Of a stretch of DNA of 60,825 nt, positions 8,555-17,727 are shown piece after piece. Origin of the DNA: Clostridia bacterium (GTDB taxonomy: Bacteria > Bacillota > Clostridia > Oscillospirales > Butyricicoccaceae); NCBI GenBank assembly GCA_021205365.1, contig JAJPXP010000010.1:1-60825 (forward strand). Reading direction: 5' to 3'. Every line of letters starts with the position of its first letter. Within the stretch, counting starts at the first letter, position 1. The notes beneath the pieces are model-generated. The model was given only the letters and a program-made list of their open reading frames with translations. It was not told the origin of the DNA and made no database searches. A program made the position numbers and the translations under genes.

Positions 8555-10610
8555 GAAAAAACTGCTCCGCCGCCTGTATGTTCTGACTGGAGGCGGGCTG
8601 GTGTGCGGGCTGATTGTGGCAGCGAACCTGTTTTCCCTGCAGATTATTCATGGCGATGAATATGCAGATGATGCCAATCAGCTGTATACATATACCAGTA
8701 CGACTGCGGCATCCCGCGGCGATATCCTTGACCGCAACGGCGAGACGCTGGTAACCAATACAACGGTATATAAGTTACAGATAACCTATGCGTTCTGGGA
8801 AAAAGACGGGCAGAATGCACGTATTCTGGATCTGGTCAATATGATTGACCAGGACGAAAGTGCACAGGTGAATGACACCCTGCCGATTTCCTCCGGCATC
8901 TATGGCTCTTTTTCCTATACAAAGGATGAGGATTCCTACGATTTTACCAGTCTGCAGAAATTCTGTGAGAACCAGGAATGGGGCACGGATTTGAGTGCAG
9001 AAGAGGTTATGGAAAACCTGTGTGCCAATTATGAGGTAGACAGCAGCCTGAGCGCGGCAGACACGAGAAAGATTGTCGGTATCCGTTATCAGATGGAGCA
9101 GGAACAGTTTTCCATGTATAATGCCTTTGACCTTGCGACAGATATTTCCATGGATCTGGTTGCTAAGATCAGTGAGCAGCATGAGAGCTATGCGGGTGTT
9201 GAAGTGGAGACATCTGCAGAGCGTGAAATTGAAACCGAGTATGCAGCCAACATCCTGGGATATATCGGCCCGATCTTTGCAGAGGATTGGGATGAATATA
9301 AACAAGAAGGCTATTCCATGAATGCACAGGTTGGTAAGACCGGGGCGGAACAGGCTTTTGAAGAATATCTCCGCGGCACAGATGGCAAACGCTCGATCCA
9401 GACGGATTATCGCGGCAATGTTGTCAGTGAACAGGAGACCGAAGAGGCGCAGTCCGGCAACAATGTTGTCCTGACGCTGGATATTAACCTGCAGAAGGTT
9501 GCAGAGGAATCGCTTGCAAGCCGCTGCCAGAGTATCCAGGGGGCAGGCGGCGGTGCAGCTGTCGTTGTGGATGTCAAAAATGGCGAGATTCTTGCGCTGG
9601 CGAACTATCCGACCTATAATCTGGCAACCTTCAATCAGGATTATGAGGAGCTGGCGTCCAATGAGCTGTCCCCGCTGCTGAACCGTTCTATTGCAGGAAT
9701 TTATGCACCAGGCTCAACCTTTAAGGTCTGCACGGCGGTAGCCGGGCTGGAAAGCGGCGTCATTGATGCGGATACCCGCATTTATGACGAGGGCATTTAT
9801 ACCTATTATTCCGATTATCATCCGAGATGCTGGATTTACTCCTCCACTGGCAGCGGGCATGGCTGGGAGGATGTCACCGGTGCGCTGGAAGATTCCTGTA
9901 ACTATTTCTTCTATGAAACCGGACGGCTGCTCGGCGGAGACAAGCTGGAAAAATATGCAAAGCAGTTTGGCCTCGGTGAATACACCGGGCTGGAGCTTTC
10001 CGGCGAGAAAAAGGGCAGGGTTGCAGGTCCGACCGAACGTGCAGCAGCGCAGAAAAACGACGCATCGCTGCGCGACTGGTCTGGCGGCGATACGCTGCAG
10101 GCAGCGATCGGACAGGGCGACAATGCGTATACGCCGCTGCAGCTGGCAAATTACTGCGCAGCCATCGCAACCAGAGGCACACAGTATGAAGCACATCTGC
10201 TGCGTTCGGTTAAGGCGTATGACTATTCCGAAACCGTTTACACCAAGGAAGCTGCGGTGCTCAACAAGATCGACGCGGCCTCCAGTACATGGGATCTGGT
10301 GCAGGAAGGTATGGCGAAAGTAACCGGCGAGGACGGCACGGCAGCCTCCGTCTTCCAGAACTATTCCATCAAGGTGGCTGGCAAGTCTGGTACGGCACAG
10401 GTTACCGGCACAGAACAGGATAACGGTGTATTTATTTCCTATGCCCCGTACGATGACCCTCAGATTGCAGTTTGCGTTGTCATTGAGGGCGGCGATTCGG
10501 GCAATAACGTAGCCCCGGTTGTCCGCGATATCTATGATGCGTATTTCTATTCCAGCAACGGCAGTGACGATGCAACAGGTGACACTGGCAACTACGACGT
10601 CATTGCGTAA
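8541..10610 (+). CDS. mrdA: Penicillin-binding protein 2, class B transpeptidase
   Basis: Elongation-specific DD-transpeptidase that crosslinks peptidoglycan outside the membrane. One N-terminal membrane anchor (about residues 9-32) is followed by the PBP dimerisation domain, starting at AASRGDILDRNG. The transpeptidase active site is complete: S392-TFK (nucleophile S392), S452-C-N and K615-SGTAQ. 689 residues is the usual size. Start ATG at 8541 follows GGAAGGAGGCAGC. Position right after mreCD assigns it to the elongasome rather than the divisome. The C terminus has a short acidic tail. A rodA gene does not follow. Confidence 0.95.
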   Translation: MDRHKKKLLRRLYVLTGGGLVCGLIVAANLFSLQIIHGDEYADDANQLYTYTSTTAASRGDILDRNGETLVTNTTVYKLQITYAFWEKDGQNARILDLVNMIDQDESAQVNDTLPISSGIYGSFSYTKDEDSYDFTSLQKFCENQEWGTDLSAEEVMENLCANYEVDSSLSAADTRKIVGIRYQMEQEQFSMYNAFDLATDISMDLVAKISEQHESYAGVEVETSAEREIETEYAANILGYIGPIFAEDWDEYKQEGYSMNAQVGKTGAEQAFEEYLRGTDGKRSIQTDYRGNVVSEQETEEAQSGNNVVLTLDINLQKVAEESLASRCQSIQGAGGGAAVVVDVKNGEILALANYPTYNLATFNQDYEELASNELSPLLNRSIAGIYAPGSTFKVCTAVAGLESGVIDADTRIYDEGIYTYYSDYHPRCWIYSSTGSGHGWEDVTGALEDSCNYFFYETGRLLGGDKLEKYAKQFGLGEYTGLELSGEKKGRVAGPTERAAAQKNDASLRDWSGGDTLQAAIGQGDNAYTPLQLANYCAAIATRGTQYEAHLLRSVKAYDYSETVYTKEAAVLNKIDAASSTWDLVQEGMAKVTGEDGTAASVFQNYSIKVAGKSGTAQVTGTEQDNGVFISYAPYDDPQIAVCVVIEGGDSGNNVAPVVRDIYDAYFYSSNGSDDATGDTGNYDVIA

Positions 10611-10720
10611 GTGTGTGGGAATTACTGTAAAAATGGTGAAAGTACGCTGGAATTTATATGGATTTTTCGCGTATATTGTGCGACAATGGTAACAAATGTA
10701 AAAAAATATAACAGAAACAC

Positions 10721-10749
10721 TTGTGTAATTCGTTCATTTGGTATATAAT
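10721..10749 (+). promoter_or_regulatory. Promoter for minD
   Basis: TTGTGT (10721-10726), a 17-base spacer and TATAAT (10744-10749) lie 24 bases upstream of the minD start, so minD is separately transcribed from mreCD-mrdA. Confidence 0.65.
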
Positions 10750-10772
10750 TTTTTTAACTGGCAGGAGGAGTT

Positions 10773-11522
10773 ATGACAAAAATCATTATCATTGCATCCG
10801 GCAAGGGAGGCACTGGAAAAACCTCGCTGGCGGCAGGGGTAGGAGCCGCGCTGGCAAAGCGGGACCGGAAGGTCCTTGTGGTTGATGGGGATTCCGGGCT
10901 TCGGAATCTGGATATCGTGCTCGGTATGAGTGACCGCGTGGTATTCAGCTTTGCTGATGTGGCATCCGGTATGATTCCGCTGATGGAAGCGGCGGCAAAA
11001 TACCCTTCCATGGAAAAGCTTTTCCTGCTGACGGCACCGGCAGAACCGCTGAAATCCGGTGCATTGACAGCTGAAGGCATGCGTCTGCTTGCGCGGCAGG
11101 CGGACGACGCAGCATTTGATTACATCCTGATCGATGGCCCCGCTGGTCTGGCAGAGGAGTTCGGCGCTTTCGCAGCAGTTGCGGATGAAGCCGTCATCGT
11201 CACTTGCGGCGGAAGCGGAAGCCTGCGCGGCGCGGAACGCATGGCGCGGCTTCTCGAGGATGAAGGGGTCCCGATGGTGCGATTGGTCGTGAACCGGATT
11301 CGCCGGAGGCTGATCCGCCGGGGCGCAATCGGCACCGTGGATGATGCGATGGATGCAACCGGGCTGTGCCTGCTGGGCATTGTACCGGAGGATGAAGAAG
11401 TATCGGTTGCAGCGGGAAACGGCCGGCCAGTTTCGTCGGAAAAGACAAGAAGCGCGGCGGCAGCCTATCGGAATATCGCGCTGCGTCTGGAGGGAGAAGA
11501 GACACCTCTGATGCGCCTGTAA
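10773..11522 (+). CDS. minD: Septum site-determining ATPase MinD
   Basis: A deviant Walker A ATPase: GKGGTGKTS at about residues 10-18, DGDSGLRNLDIVLG at about 40-53 (the MinD-type switch region) and DYILIDGPAGL near residue 117. The GLRNLD motif favours MinD over ParA/Soj. MinD cycles on the membrane to place the division septum, normally recruiting MinC. The protein is 249 residues and ends in EGEETPLMRL, without the basic amphipathic helix (typically ending near GxxKRLF) by which MinD binds membrane. minC is not upstream and minE is not downstream. The ATG follows GGCAGGAGG. Confidence 0.85.
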   Translation: MTKIIIIASGKGGTGKTSLAAGVGAALAKRDRKVLVVDGDSGLRNLDIVLGMSDRVVFSFADVASGMIPLMEAAAKYPSMEKLFLLTAPAEPLKSGALTAEGMRLLARQADDAAFDYILIDGPAGLAEEFGAFAAVADEAVIVTCGGSGSLRGAERMARLLEDEGVPMVRLVVNRIRRRLIRRGAIGTVDDAMDATGLCLLGIVPEDEEVSVAAGNGRPVSSEKTRSAAAAYRNIALRLEGEETPLMRL

Positions 11523-11578
11523 TGACAAGAAACAAAGATATAGAATGGGATTTATATGAGAAGGAAGGTGTCTGAGTT

Positions 11579-11989
11579 TTGAATATCGCATTGATTGCTC
11601 ATGACAAAAGGAAAGAACTGATGATTCAGTTCTGTATGGCATATTGTGGCATCCTGTCCAAGCATAACCTGTGTGCTACAGGCACAACTGGTAAAGTGGT
11701 GTCAGATGCTACCGGTCTGGAGATTGAAAAATATCTCGCAGGAATGCAGGGCGGTGAACAGCAGATCAGCGCCCGTGTTTCGTATAATGAAATCGATATG
11801 GTTCTGTTTTTCCGTGACCCAAATTCCAACAGTGAATACGAACCGGATCTGCATTCTCTGATCCGTCTGTGTGATATGCACAACATCCCGATTGCTACCA
11901 ACGTGGCAACTGCGGAGATGCTGGTACTCGGTCTGGATCGCGGCGATCTGGATTGGCGCGATATTGTCAACCCAAAGTCCAAGCGATAA
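11579..11989 (+). CDS. mgsA: Methylglyoxal synthase
   Basis: Converts dihydroxyacetone phosphate to methylglyoxal and phosphate, a bypass of lower glycolysis. The 136-residue protein has the MGS-like fold: IALIAHDKRK at the N terminus, CATGTTGKVV near residue 33, then FFRDPNSNSEYEPD with catalytic-type aspartates, and NIPIATNVATAEML near residue 105. Start is TTG at 11579; AAGGAAGGTG is at good distance and no ATG would keep the N-terminal strand. Many Clostridia keep mgsA near the mre/min cluster, which fits. An intrinsic terminator follows. Confidence 0.94.
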   Translation: MNIALIAHDKRKELMIQFCMAYCGILSKHNLCATGTTGKVVSDATGLEIEKYLAGMQGGEQQISARVSYNEIDMVLFFRDPNSNSEYEPDLHSLIRLCDMHNIPIATNVATAEMLVLGLDRGDLDWRDIVNPKSKR

Positions 11990-12006
11990 AGACAAAAGAA
12001 AATATT

Positions 12007-12034
12007 CAGGCGGTTCGCAAAACCGCCTGTTTTT
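12007..12034 (+). terminator. Intrinsic terminator after mgsA
   Basis: A 9-bp stem (CAGGCGGTT / AACCGCCTG) with a 5-base loop is followed by five T. A second small hairpin (GGCAGGC / GCCTGCC) lies 40 bases further, just before the hisS binding site. Confidence 0.8.
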
Positions 12035-12106
12035 CGTCGCTTCATTTTTGTTTGCGGCAGAAACATAGGGCAGGCAAAACCGCCTGCCGGAAAGGAACAA
12101 CCATTT

Positions 12107-13372
12107 ATGGCAGAACTCATCAAAGCCCCGAAGGGCACCAAGGATATCGTACCATCCGAGGTATATAAATGGCATTATGTGGAAGGCGTCCTGCGCACCA
12201 TCGCAATGCAGTATGGATTTGAAGAAATCCGTTTCCCGAATTTTGAACACACGGAGCTGTTTAACCGCGGCATCGGTGATACCACTGACGTTGTACAGAA
12301 GGAAATGTATACCTTTACGGACAAGGGCGGACGTTCTGTTACCCTGCGCCCGGAGGGCACTGCCTCCACGGTCCGTGCATATCTGGAAAATTCCCTGTAT
12401 GCAAAGGGACTGCCGTTTAAGGGCTATTACATTGTACCGAACTACCGCTACGAGAATGTCCAGAAGGGCCGCCTGCGTGAGCACCATCAGTTCGGCGTGG
12501 AGTGCTTTGGCGCACAGACACCAGCTACCGATGCGGAAATCATCTCCCTGGTGGACACTTTCCTCAAGCGGCTGGGTATCAACGAGGTCAAGGTACACCT
12601 CAATTCCATCGGCTGCCCGAACTGCCGCCCGAAGTACTACAACATGCTGACCGGATATCTGAACCAGCATAAGGACTGCCTGTGTGAAGACTGTCTTGAC
12701 CGCCTGGACCGCAATCCGATGCGTATTCTGGACTGCAAGCAGGAGTCCTGCAAGAAGGTAGCCGTAGATGCACCGGTTGCATTGGATTATTTGTGTGATG
12801 ACTGCCGCGACCATTTTGAAAAGGTAAAGAACTATCTGGATGATATGGGTATTGATTATGAGATTGATACCGGCATTGTCCGTGGCCTGGATTACTACAC
12901 CAAGACCGTATTTGAATTTGTCTCCGGTAATATCGGCGCACAGGGCACCATCTGCGGCGGCGGACGGTATGACGGCCTGATTTCGCAGCTGGGCGGACAG
13001 CAGACGCCGGGCATGGGCTTTGGCTGCGGTCTGGAACGCCTGATTATGGTAATGGAGGCCGTTGGCGCACCGTTCCCGGAACCGCCGAAGCCGGACATTT
13101 ATCTTGCACCGCTGGGTGATTTGGCAGACCGTCCGGTACAGAAGCTGGTATATGATCTGCGTCAGCTGGGAGTAGCCGCAGAACGTGATCTGGTTGGACG
13201 CGGCCTGCGTGCACAGATGAAACATGCCGACCGTATTGGCGCGCGGTTCTCTGCTGTAATCGGCGACGGTGAGCTGGAGAGCAAGGTGCTCAAGGTGAAG
13301 AATATGGAGACCGGTGAGCAGACCGAAACCGAACTGACAGCAGATGCCATTGCGGCTGTGGTGATGGCGTAA
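12107..13372 (+). CDS. hisS: Histidyl-tRNA synthetase
   Basis: Class II aminoacyl-tRNA synthetase charging tRNA-His. Visible motifs: KGTKDIVP near the N terminus, TLRPEGTASTVRAY (motif 1/2 region) at about residue 82, the motif 2 loop RYENVQKGRLREHHQFG, the histidine-A motif GLDYYTKTVFEF, and motif 3 GFGCGLERLI. The anticodon-binding domain occupies the last 100 residues. 421 residues is standard. A cysteine-rich insertion (CEDCLDRLDRN, CDDCRDHF) around residues 183-230 is common in this family. ATG follows GGAAAGGAA. aspS follows directly. Confidence 0.97.
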   Translation: MAELIKAPKGTKDIVPSEVYKWHYVEGVLRTIAMQYGFEEIRFPNFEHTELFNRGIGDTTDVVQKEMYTFTDKGGRSVTLRPEGTASTVRAYLENSLYAKGLPFKGYYIVPNYRYENVQKGRLREHHQFGVECFGAQTPATDAEIISLVDTFLKRLGINEVKVHLNSIGCPNCRPKYYNMLTGYLNQHKDCLCEDCLDRLDRNPMRILDCKQESCKKVAVDAPVALDYLCDDCRDHFEKVKNYLDDMGIDYEIDTGIVRGLDYYTKTVFEFVSGNIGAQGTICGGGRYDGLISQLGGQQTPGMGFGCGLERLIMVMEAVGAPFPEPPKPDIYLAPLGDLADRPVQKLVYDLRQLGVAAERDLVGRGLRAQMKHADRIGARFSAVIGDGELESKVLKVKNMETGEQTETELTADAIAAVVMA

Positions 13373-13423
13373 ACTTGAGAATACAATTGGGAACGTAATC
13401 CACTGCGTTCCGGGGAGGTTATT

Positions 13424-15223
13424 ATGAATACATCCATTCAGGGCATGAAGCGTACCGCATGGTGCGGCGAGCTGCGTGCAGCGGATGCAGATCAGGAAGT
13501 TATTGTCAATGGCTGGTGTGAACGCACCCGTGACAATGGCGGTGTCCTGTTCCTGCTGCTGCGCGACCGTACTGGTACCGTACAGTGCACCTTTGACAAG
13601 TCTGTGAATGCAGAACTGTTTGACATCGCATTCGGCGTCCGCACCGAATATGTTCTGGCAATCAAGGGCAAGGTTGTCCGCCGTGATGAGCGTGCCATCA
13701 ATCAGAAGATGGCAACCGGCGAAATCGAAATTGCCGTTACAGATATCCGAATTTTGTCTAAGTCCGAGACTACGCCGTTCGAGATTTCCGACAACAAGGA
13801 AGTCAATGACCAGCTGCGTCTGAAATACCGTTACCTTGACCTGCGCCGTCCGTCCATGCAGCGCAATCTGGCCCTGCGCCACCGTGTGACACAGGTTGCA
13901 CGTAATTACTTTGATGAGCAGGGATTTTTGGAAATTGAGACACCGATGCTGCAGAAGTCTACACCGGAGGGTGCACGTGACTATCTGGTTCCGTCCCGCG
14001 TCCATCCGGGCCAGTTCTATGCACTGCCGCAGTCCCCGCAGCAGTATAAGCAGCTGCTGATGCTGGCCGGCGTTGACCGTTATATGCAGATTACCCGCTG
14101 CTTCCGTGACGAAGACCTGCGTGCTGACCGTCAGCCGGAATTTACCCAGATTGACCTGGAAATGTCCTTTGTTGAACAGGATGATGTCATTGCAGTCAAT
14201 GAAGGCTTCCTGAAGCGTGTCTTTAAGGAGGTTCTGGATGTCGATATCCAGCTGCCGCTGCCGCGCATGAAGTGGAAGGACGCCATGGACAAATATGGCT
14301 CCGATAAGCCGGATCTTCGTTTTGGCTATGAGATCGTCGATATCTCCGATATTGCAAAGGACTGCTCCTTTAAGGTATTCCATGGCGCGGTTGCAGACGG
14401 CGGTACAGTGCGCCTGATTAATATCAATGGCGCTGCGGACAAGTTCCCGCGCAAGGAGATCGATAAGCTGCAGGATTTTGTCAAGACCTATCGTGCAAAG
14501 GGTCTGGCGTGGATGAAGCTGGCAAGTGACGGCAAGATGACCTCTTCCTTTGCCAAGTTCCTGTCTGAGGACGAAGTTGCAGCAATCAAGGAAAAGGCTG
14601 GCGCAAAGGATGGCGATATTCTGTTTGTCGTAGCGGATTCCGATTGGCAGACGGCTGTTGTTGCTCTGGGCGCACTGCGCTGTGAGCTGGCAAAGCGTCT
14701 GGATGTCATTGACCCGAAGGATTACAAGCTGCTGTGGATTGTGGAATTCCCGCAGTTTGAATACAGCGAAGAGGAAAACCGTTATGTTGCGATGCACCAT
14801 CCGTTCACGGCTCCGATGGATGAAGACCTTGCGCTTCTGGAGAGTGATCCGGCAAAGGTGCGTGCCAAGGCATATGATATCATTCTGAATGGCTGTGAGC
14901 TGGGCGGCGGCTCTATCCGTATCCATTCTACGGAGACGCAGGCACGCATGTTCCGTGCCCTGGGCTTCTCAGATGAGGATGCGCAGGAGCGTTTCGGCCA
15001 TCTGCTGACTGCGTTTAAGTATGGTGCGCCTCCGCATGGTGGACTTGCTTATGGATTGGATCGTCTGTGCATGCTGCTGGCTGGCCTCGATTCCATCCGC
15101 GATGTGATCGCATTCCCCAAGGTACAGAATGCGTCCGAACTCATGACAGCCTGCCCGTCTGTTGTCGATCAGAAGCAGCTGGATGAGCTGCATCTGGCAC
15201 TGGCGCTGGAAGATAAGGAATAA
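13424..15223 (+). CDS. aspS: Aspartyl-tRNA synthetase, bacterial type
   Basis: Class II synthetase charging tRNA-Asp (or Asp and Asn in non-discriminating forms). Order: N-terminal OB anticodon-binding domain (residues 1-105), catalytic core with ALPQSPQQYKQ, motif 2 RCFRDEDLRADRQPEFTQ, the bacterial GAD insertion (about 290-400), and motif 3 GLAYGLDRLC. 599 residues is normal for the bacterial form. ATG at 13424 follows CGGGGAGG. A small GGAACG/CGTTCC hairpin (13390-13411) precedes the ribosome site. hisS-aspS pairing is common in Firmicutes. Confidence 0.97.
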   Translation: MNTSIQGMKRTAWCGELRAADADQEVIVNGWCERTRDNGGVLFLLLRDRTGTVQCTFDKSVNAELFDIAFGVRTEYVLAIKGKVVRRDERAINQKMATGEIEIAVTDIRILSKSETTPFEISDNKEVNDQLRLKYRYLDLRRPSMQRNLALRHRVTQVARNYFDEQGFLEIETPMLQKSTPEGARDYLVPSRVHPGQFYALPQSPQQYKQLLMLAGVDRYMQITRCFRDEDLRADRQPEFTQIDLEMSFVEQDDVIAVNEGFLKRVFKEVLDVDIQLPLPRMKWKDAMDKYGSDKPDLRFGYEIVDISDIAKDCSFKVFHGAVADGGTVRLININGAADKFPRKEIDKLQDFVKTYRAKGLAWMKLASDGKMTSSFAKFLSEDEVAAIKEKAGAKDGDILFVVADSDWQTAVVALGALRCELAKRLDVIDPKDYKLLWIVEFPQFEYSEEENRYVAMHHPFTAPMDEDLALLESDPAKVRAKAYDIILNGCELGGGSIRIHSTETQARMFRALGFSDEDAQERFGHLLTAFKYGAPPHGGLAYGLDRLCMLLAGLDSIRDVIAFPKVQNASELMTACPSVVDQKQLDELHLALALEDKE

Positions 15224-15240
15224 TCTCAAGACAGCAAAAG

Positions 15241-15282
15241 GCCTTCTCTGGTACATTCCATGGTACCGGAGAAGGCTTTTTT
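15241..15282 (+). terminator. Intrinsic terminator after aspS
   Basis: A stem of about 14 bp (GCCTTCTCTGGTAC paired with GTACCGGAGAAGGC) with a short loop is followed by six T, ending the hisS-aspS transcript. Confidence 0.9.
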
Positions 15283-15385
15283 AGTTTGATATTGTAACAA
15301 AAAGCGCTGTTTTGCTGTGCTATTGTAACCAAACTGTTGCTGAATTGTTCATACATTGTTCATTTCATTCTACTGTGCAGCATGC

Positions 15386-15391
15386 TATAAT
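15386..15391 (+). promoter_or_regulatory. Extended -10 promoter for the alpha/beta hydrolase
   Basis: TGCTATAAT is an extended -10 element (TGn upstream of TATAAT) without a convincing -35 box. It lies about 90 bases before the GTG start at 15482. Two ATTGTAAC copies occur upstream, at about 15291 and 15321. Confidence 0.45.
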
Positions 15392-15481
15392 GAAACACGT
15401 GAATAACATCTGTACTGGCAGGATAGCAGTGCAGCACGATTTACATGTTTCATAGCAATCAATAGTGGAGGAAAAACAAAC

Positions 15482-16156
15482 GTGCCGAATAAAACAAAAA
15501 AAGACTTTTGCTGTCTAATGATCAGCGGCTTTGGTGCAGGCAGTCAGGCCGGCATCATTCTGCGGGATCACATGTGCGACAACGGCATAGATACATTCCT
15601 GACCACGCCTTCCGGAAAAGAGACGCTGCGGCTGGATGAAGAACACTGGATTCATAGCATCCGCATGGAATATCTGTCATTGCGCAAGCAGTACCAGCGC
15701 GTTGCAGTCATTGGGCTGTCACTGGGTGGTGTACTGCTGTTACATCTGCTGGACTTGAATCCGGCAGCGATTATTTTTGTCAATACGCCCTGCATAACGA
15801 TGCACAGCAGCCGTGCATGGAACCGCATTTTTCAGGCGGATCTGCATGCCCGGATCCATGGGATCCGTACGATGATAGGGAAACAGCAGCTAAAGCAGCT
15901 GGTGAAGAAAACCTGTCAGAAGGGGATGCAGAATGCACAATGTCCGGCTCTGGTGCTGCAGACAATGGACGATGATGTCTGTGACCCGTCCAATGCAGAT
16001 GCATTGTTTAAGCTGCTGCATATGTCGGATAAAAATATCCGGTTTTATCCTGAAGGCGGACATGATGTATTGTCGAGCCGTACTGTACTCGCCGTATGCA
16101 GTGATATTTTTCAGTTCTGTTCCCGTATACGTGGATGGGAAAACGAGACAATGTGA
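15482..16156 (+). CDS. Alpha/beta hydrolase, carboxylesterase-like
   Basis: A 224-residue cytoplasmic protein of the serine hydrolase fold. The nucleophile elbow is GLSLGG near residue 80, the acid is probably in MDDDVCDPSNA near residue 165, and the histidine is in EGGHDVLSS near residue 195, which is the order expected of the EstA/monoacylglycerol lipase-type carboxylesterases. N-terminal LMISGFGAGSQAG gives the oxyanion-type loop. Start is GTG at 15482 after GTGGAGGAAAA. It is flanked by terminators on both sides, so it is monocistronic. Substrate is unknown. Confidence 0.8.
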   Translation: MPNKTKKDFCCLMISGFGAGSQAGIILRDHMCDNGIDTFLTTPSGKETLRLDEEHWIHSIRMEYLSLRKQYQRVAVIGLSLGGVLLLHLLDLNPAAIIFVNTPCITMHSSRAWNRIFQADLHARIHGIRTMIGKQQLKQLVKKTCQKGMQNAQCPALVLQTMDDDVCDPSNADALFKLLHMSDKNIRFYPEGGHDVLSSRTVLAVCSDIFQFCSRIRGWENETM

Positions 16157-16175
16157 CCATATTTCTGTATTTTGG

Positions 16176-16206
16176 CAGGGGCGGACAAGATCCGCCCCTG
16201 TTTTTT
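16176..16206 (+). terminator. Intrinsic terminator after the hydrolase
   Basis: A perfect 10-bp stem (CAGGGGCGGA / TCCGCCCCTG), 5-base loop and six T. Confidence 0.9.
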
Positions 16207-16207
16207 G

Positions 16208-16232
16208 ACTCCCTCCTCTGAGGGAGTTTTTT
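16208..16232 (+). terminator. Second hairpin of a tandem terminator
   Basis: An 8-bp stem (ACTCCCTC / GAGGGAGT) followed by a T-run, immediately after the first terminator. Its T-run overlaps the stop codon of the convergent LysR gene. Confidence 0.7.
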
Positions 16233-17202
16233 ATGCCTCCCATTCGGAGGGCAGCATGTGTAACTGGACCTGCTCTGCGCTGATGCGGAAAAATTCTTCC
16301 ATGGCACGGGTAATATGTTTTTTGCGCCGGAAATAGAAATAAACCTTGCGGCAGCTGATGTCCGCATCCAGGCGGAAATAATACAGGGAATGCGCCGGAG
16401 GCGTATGCCGCAAAATTGTGTCACTGACCAGGGTAGCGCCGATGCCGCTGCAGGCGATCTGATATACTGTTGTCAACTGGTCAAGCTCCAGATGGATATT
16501 GGGATGGAACGAATACCGTTCACAGAGTTGTTCAAAACGATAGCGGGTATCATTGCCGGTGCGCAGTGTCAGGAATGGGATATCGGCAAAGTCAGATAAC
16601 GGCACGCAGGGGGTGGAGGTCCAGTTTGCCGCAATACCCGGCCGGTACATATCCAGCTGATACCGTTCCAGATCGCTGTCCGGCAGCAGAGCTTTCGGGA
16701 CAACCAGCAGCAGGTTTTCCGTAAAAAGATAGCTTTTATCATAGGTATCGTCTGTAAAATTATAATTTTCCAAAACAATGTCCAAAGCGCCGGAATTTAA
16801 AGATTGCAGCAGCGTATCGGTATTGCCTTCACTCATGGAAACCTGCACACTGGGATGGCGGTTGGAAAAAGAAAAAATATAATTGGGTAGGAGGAAGGAT
16901 GCAAACACGCTGTTGGCACCGATGGATAAGGAACCTACTGTCAGCGTTTCAGTCTGGTTCAGGTATTGCAGGAACTGGTTTTCAATATCTGTGATCTGTT
17001 CAATACAGTTGATATACTCCTGACCGATGCTGGTGAGCCGGATTGGCGAGCAGGAGCGGTCAAAAATCGGGCTGCCAATGCGTTTTTCCACTTTTTTTAC
17101 CATGGCACTCAGGGCGGGCTGCGAAATAAACAGCTTTTCGGCGGCGCGTGAAAAACTCATTTCCTTGTATACGGCATAAACATATTCCATGTTGCGGAAC
17201 AT
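16231..17202 (-). CDS. LysR-family transcriptional regulator
   Basis: A 323-residue LTTR: winged helix-turn-helix at residues 1-60 (FSRAAEKLFISQPALSAMVKKVEKRIG), linker helix, and a C-terminal periplasmic-binding-like effector domain (GSLSIGANSVFASFLLP onward). LTTRs usually bind near a divergently transcribed target and respond to a small molecule. The divergent side here has a consensus promoter driving only a 34-codon ORF, with asparaginase further on. AATATTAATATT at about 17314 inside an AT-rich stretch is a possible LTTR-type operator. Effector unknown. Confidence 0.93.
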   Translation of the reverse strand: MFRNMEYVYAVYKEMSFSRAAEKLFISQPALSAMVKKVEKRIGSPIFDRSCSPIRLTSIGQEYINCIEQITDIENQFLQYLNQTETLTVGSLSIGANSVFASFLLPNYIFSFSNRHPSVQVSMSEGNTDTLLQSLNSGALDIVLENYNFTDDTYDKSYLFTENLLLVVPKALLPDSDLERYQLDMYRPGIAANWTSTPCVPLSDFADIPFLTLRTGNDTRYRFEQLCERYSFHPNIHLELDQLTTVYQIACSGIGATLVSDTILRHTPPAHSLYYFRLDADISCRKVYFYFRRKKHITRAMEEFFRISAEQVQLHMLPSEWEA

Positions 17203-17324
17203 AAAAACATCTCCCTCTCGGCAAATCCGGACTGGTATTTGAAACGTATTTATAATAAACAGATAATCTGCCTGCTATAGTATATCATAACTATTTCGTT
17301 ATAACAAATATAAAATATTAATAT

Positions 17325-17353
17325 TTGATATATGGTATTTGTTCGGCTATAAT
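17325..17353 (+). promoter_or_regulatory. Consensus promoter divergent from the LysR gene
   Basis: TTGATA (17325-17330), 17-base spacer and TATAAT (17348-17353). It is followed by AAGGAG and an ATG at 17378, so all signals needed for expression of a gene are present. The AT-rich inverted repeat just upstream is where a LysR protein would bind. Confidence 0.65.
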
Positions 17354-17377
17354 GAAAATTGCAAGGAGAACAGTTGA

Positions 17378-17482
17378 ATGGAACGAAAAAATGCACGTGC
17401 AGGTGTATTTTTATCAGCTGTTGGTACTGCCATTCCGGTGATTGAAAAGAAGGACATGAGAAAAGCCGGATTTTCCTCCTAA
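17378..17482 (+). pseudogene. 34-codon ORF with full expression signals, possible remnant of a LysR target gene
   Basis: An ATG preceded by AAGGAG and a 17-spacer consensus promoter opens a frame that stops after 34 codons. I do not recognise the peptide (it starts MERKNARAGV and contains GTAIPVIEKKDM). It lies where the divergent target of the LysR regulator would normally be. The 300 bases after the stop hold no continuing frame with good coding character, only small hairpins (CATCCTG/CAGGATG near 17504, GCCAGCC/GGCTGGC near 17610). It may be the 5-prime end of a deleted gene or a genuine small peptide; I cannot separate these. Confidence 0.35.
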
Positions 17483-17697
17483 AAGGAAAAATATTTCATA
17501 TTCATCCTGTTTTGCAGAGCAGGATGGGAGAAAGCCGGAGATATGCATTGGAAAACATAGATCCGGCAAGGTTTTCGCATCATTCAGAAAGCAGCCTTTG
17601 CTTTTACTGCCAGCCATTACTCCCTTTGGCTGGCGGACAAAGCAAGGGCGCCTGAGTGATTTTTTCTTTTGCAGGAAAGTGTTTTCCGAGCCAATTG

Positions 17698-17727
17698 TTT
17701 ACAGATACCGCAATTTTATGGTATGAT
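17698..17727 (+). promoter_or_regulatory. Promoter for asparaginase
   Basis: TTTACA (17698-17703), 18-base spacer and TATGAT (17722-17727), about 75 bases upstream of the start codon. Confidence 0.6.

Noticed and set aside
11702-14926. A very long minus-strand open frame (more than 1000 codons) opposite mgsA, hisS and aspS
   Set aside because: It lies exactly antisense to three well-supported genes, has no recognisable domain and no ribosome site; it is a by-product of G/C-ended codon use on the other strand.
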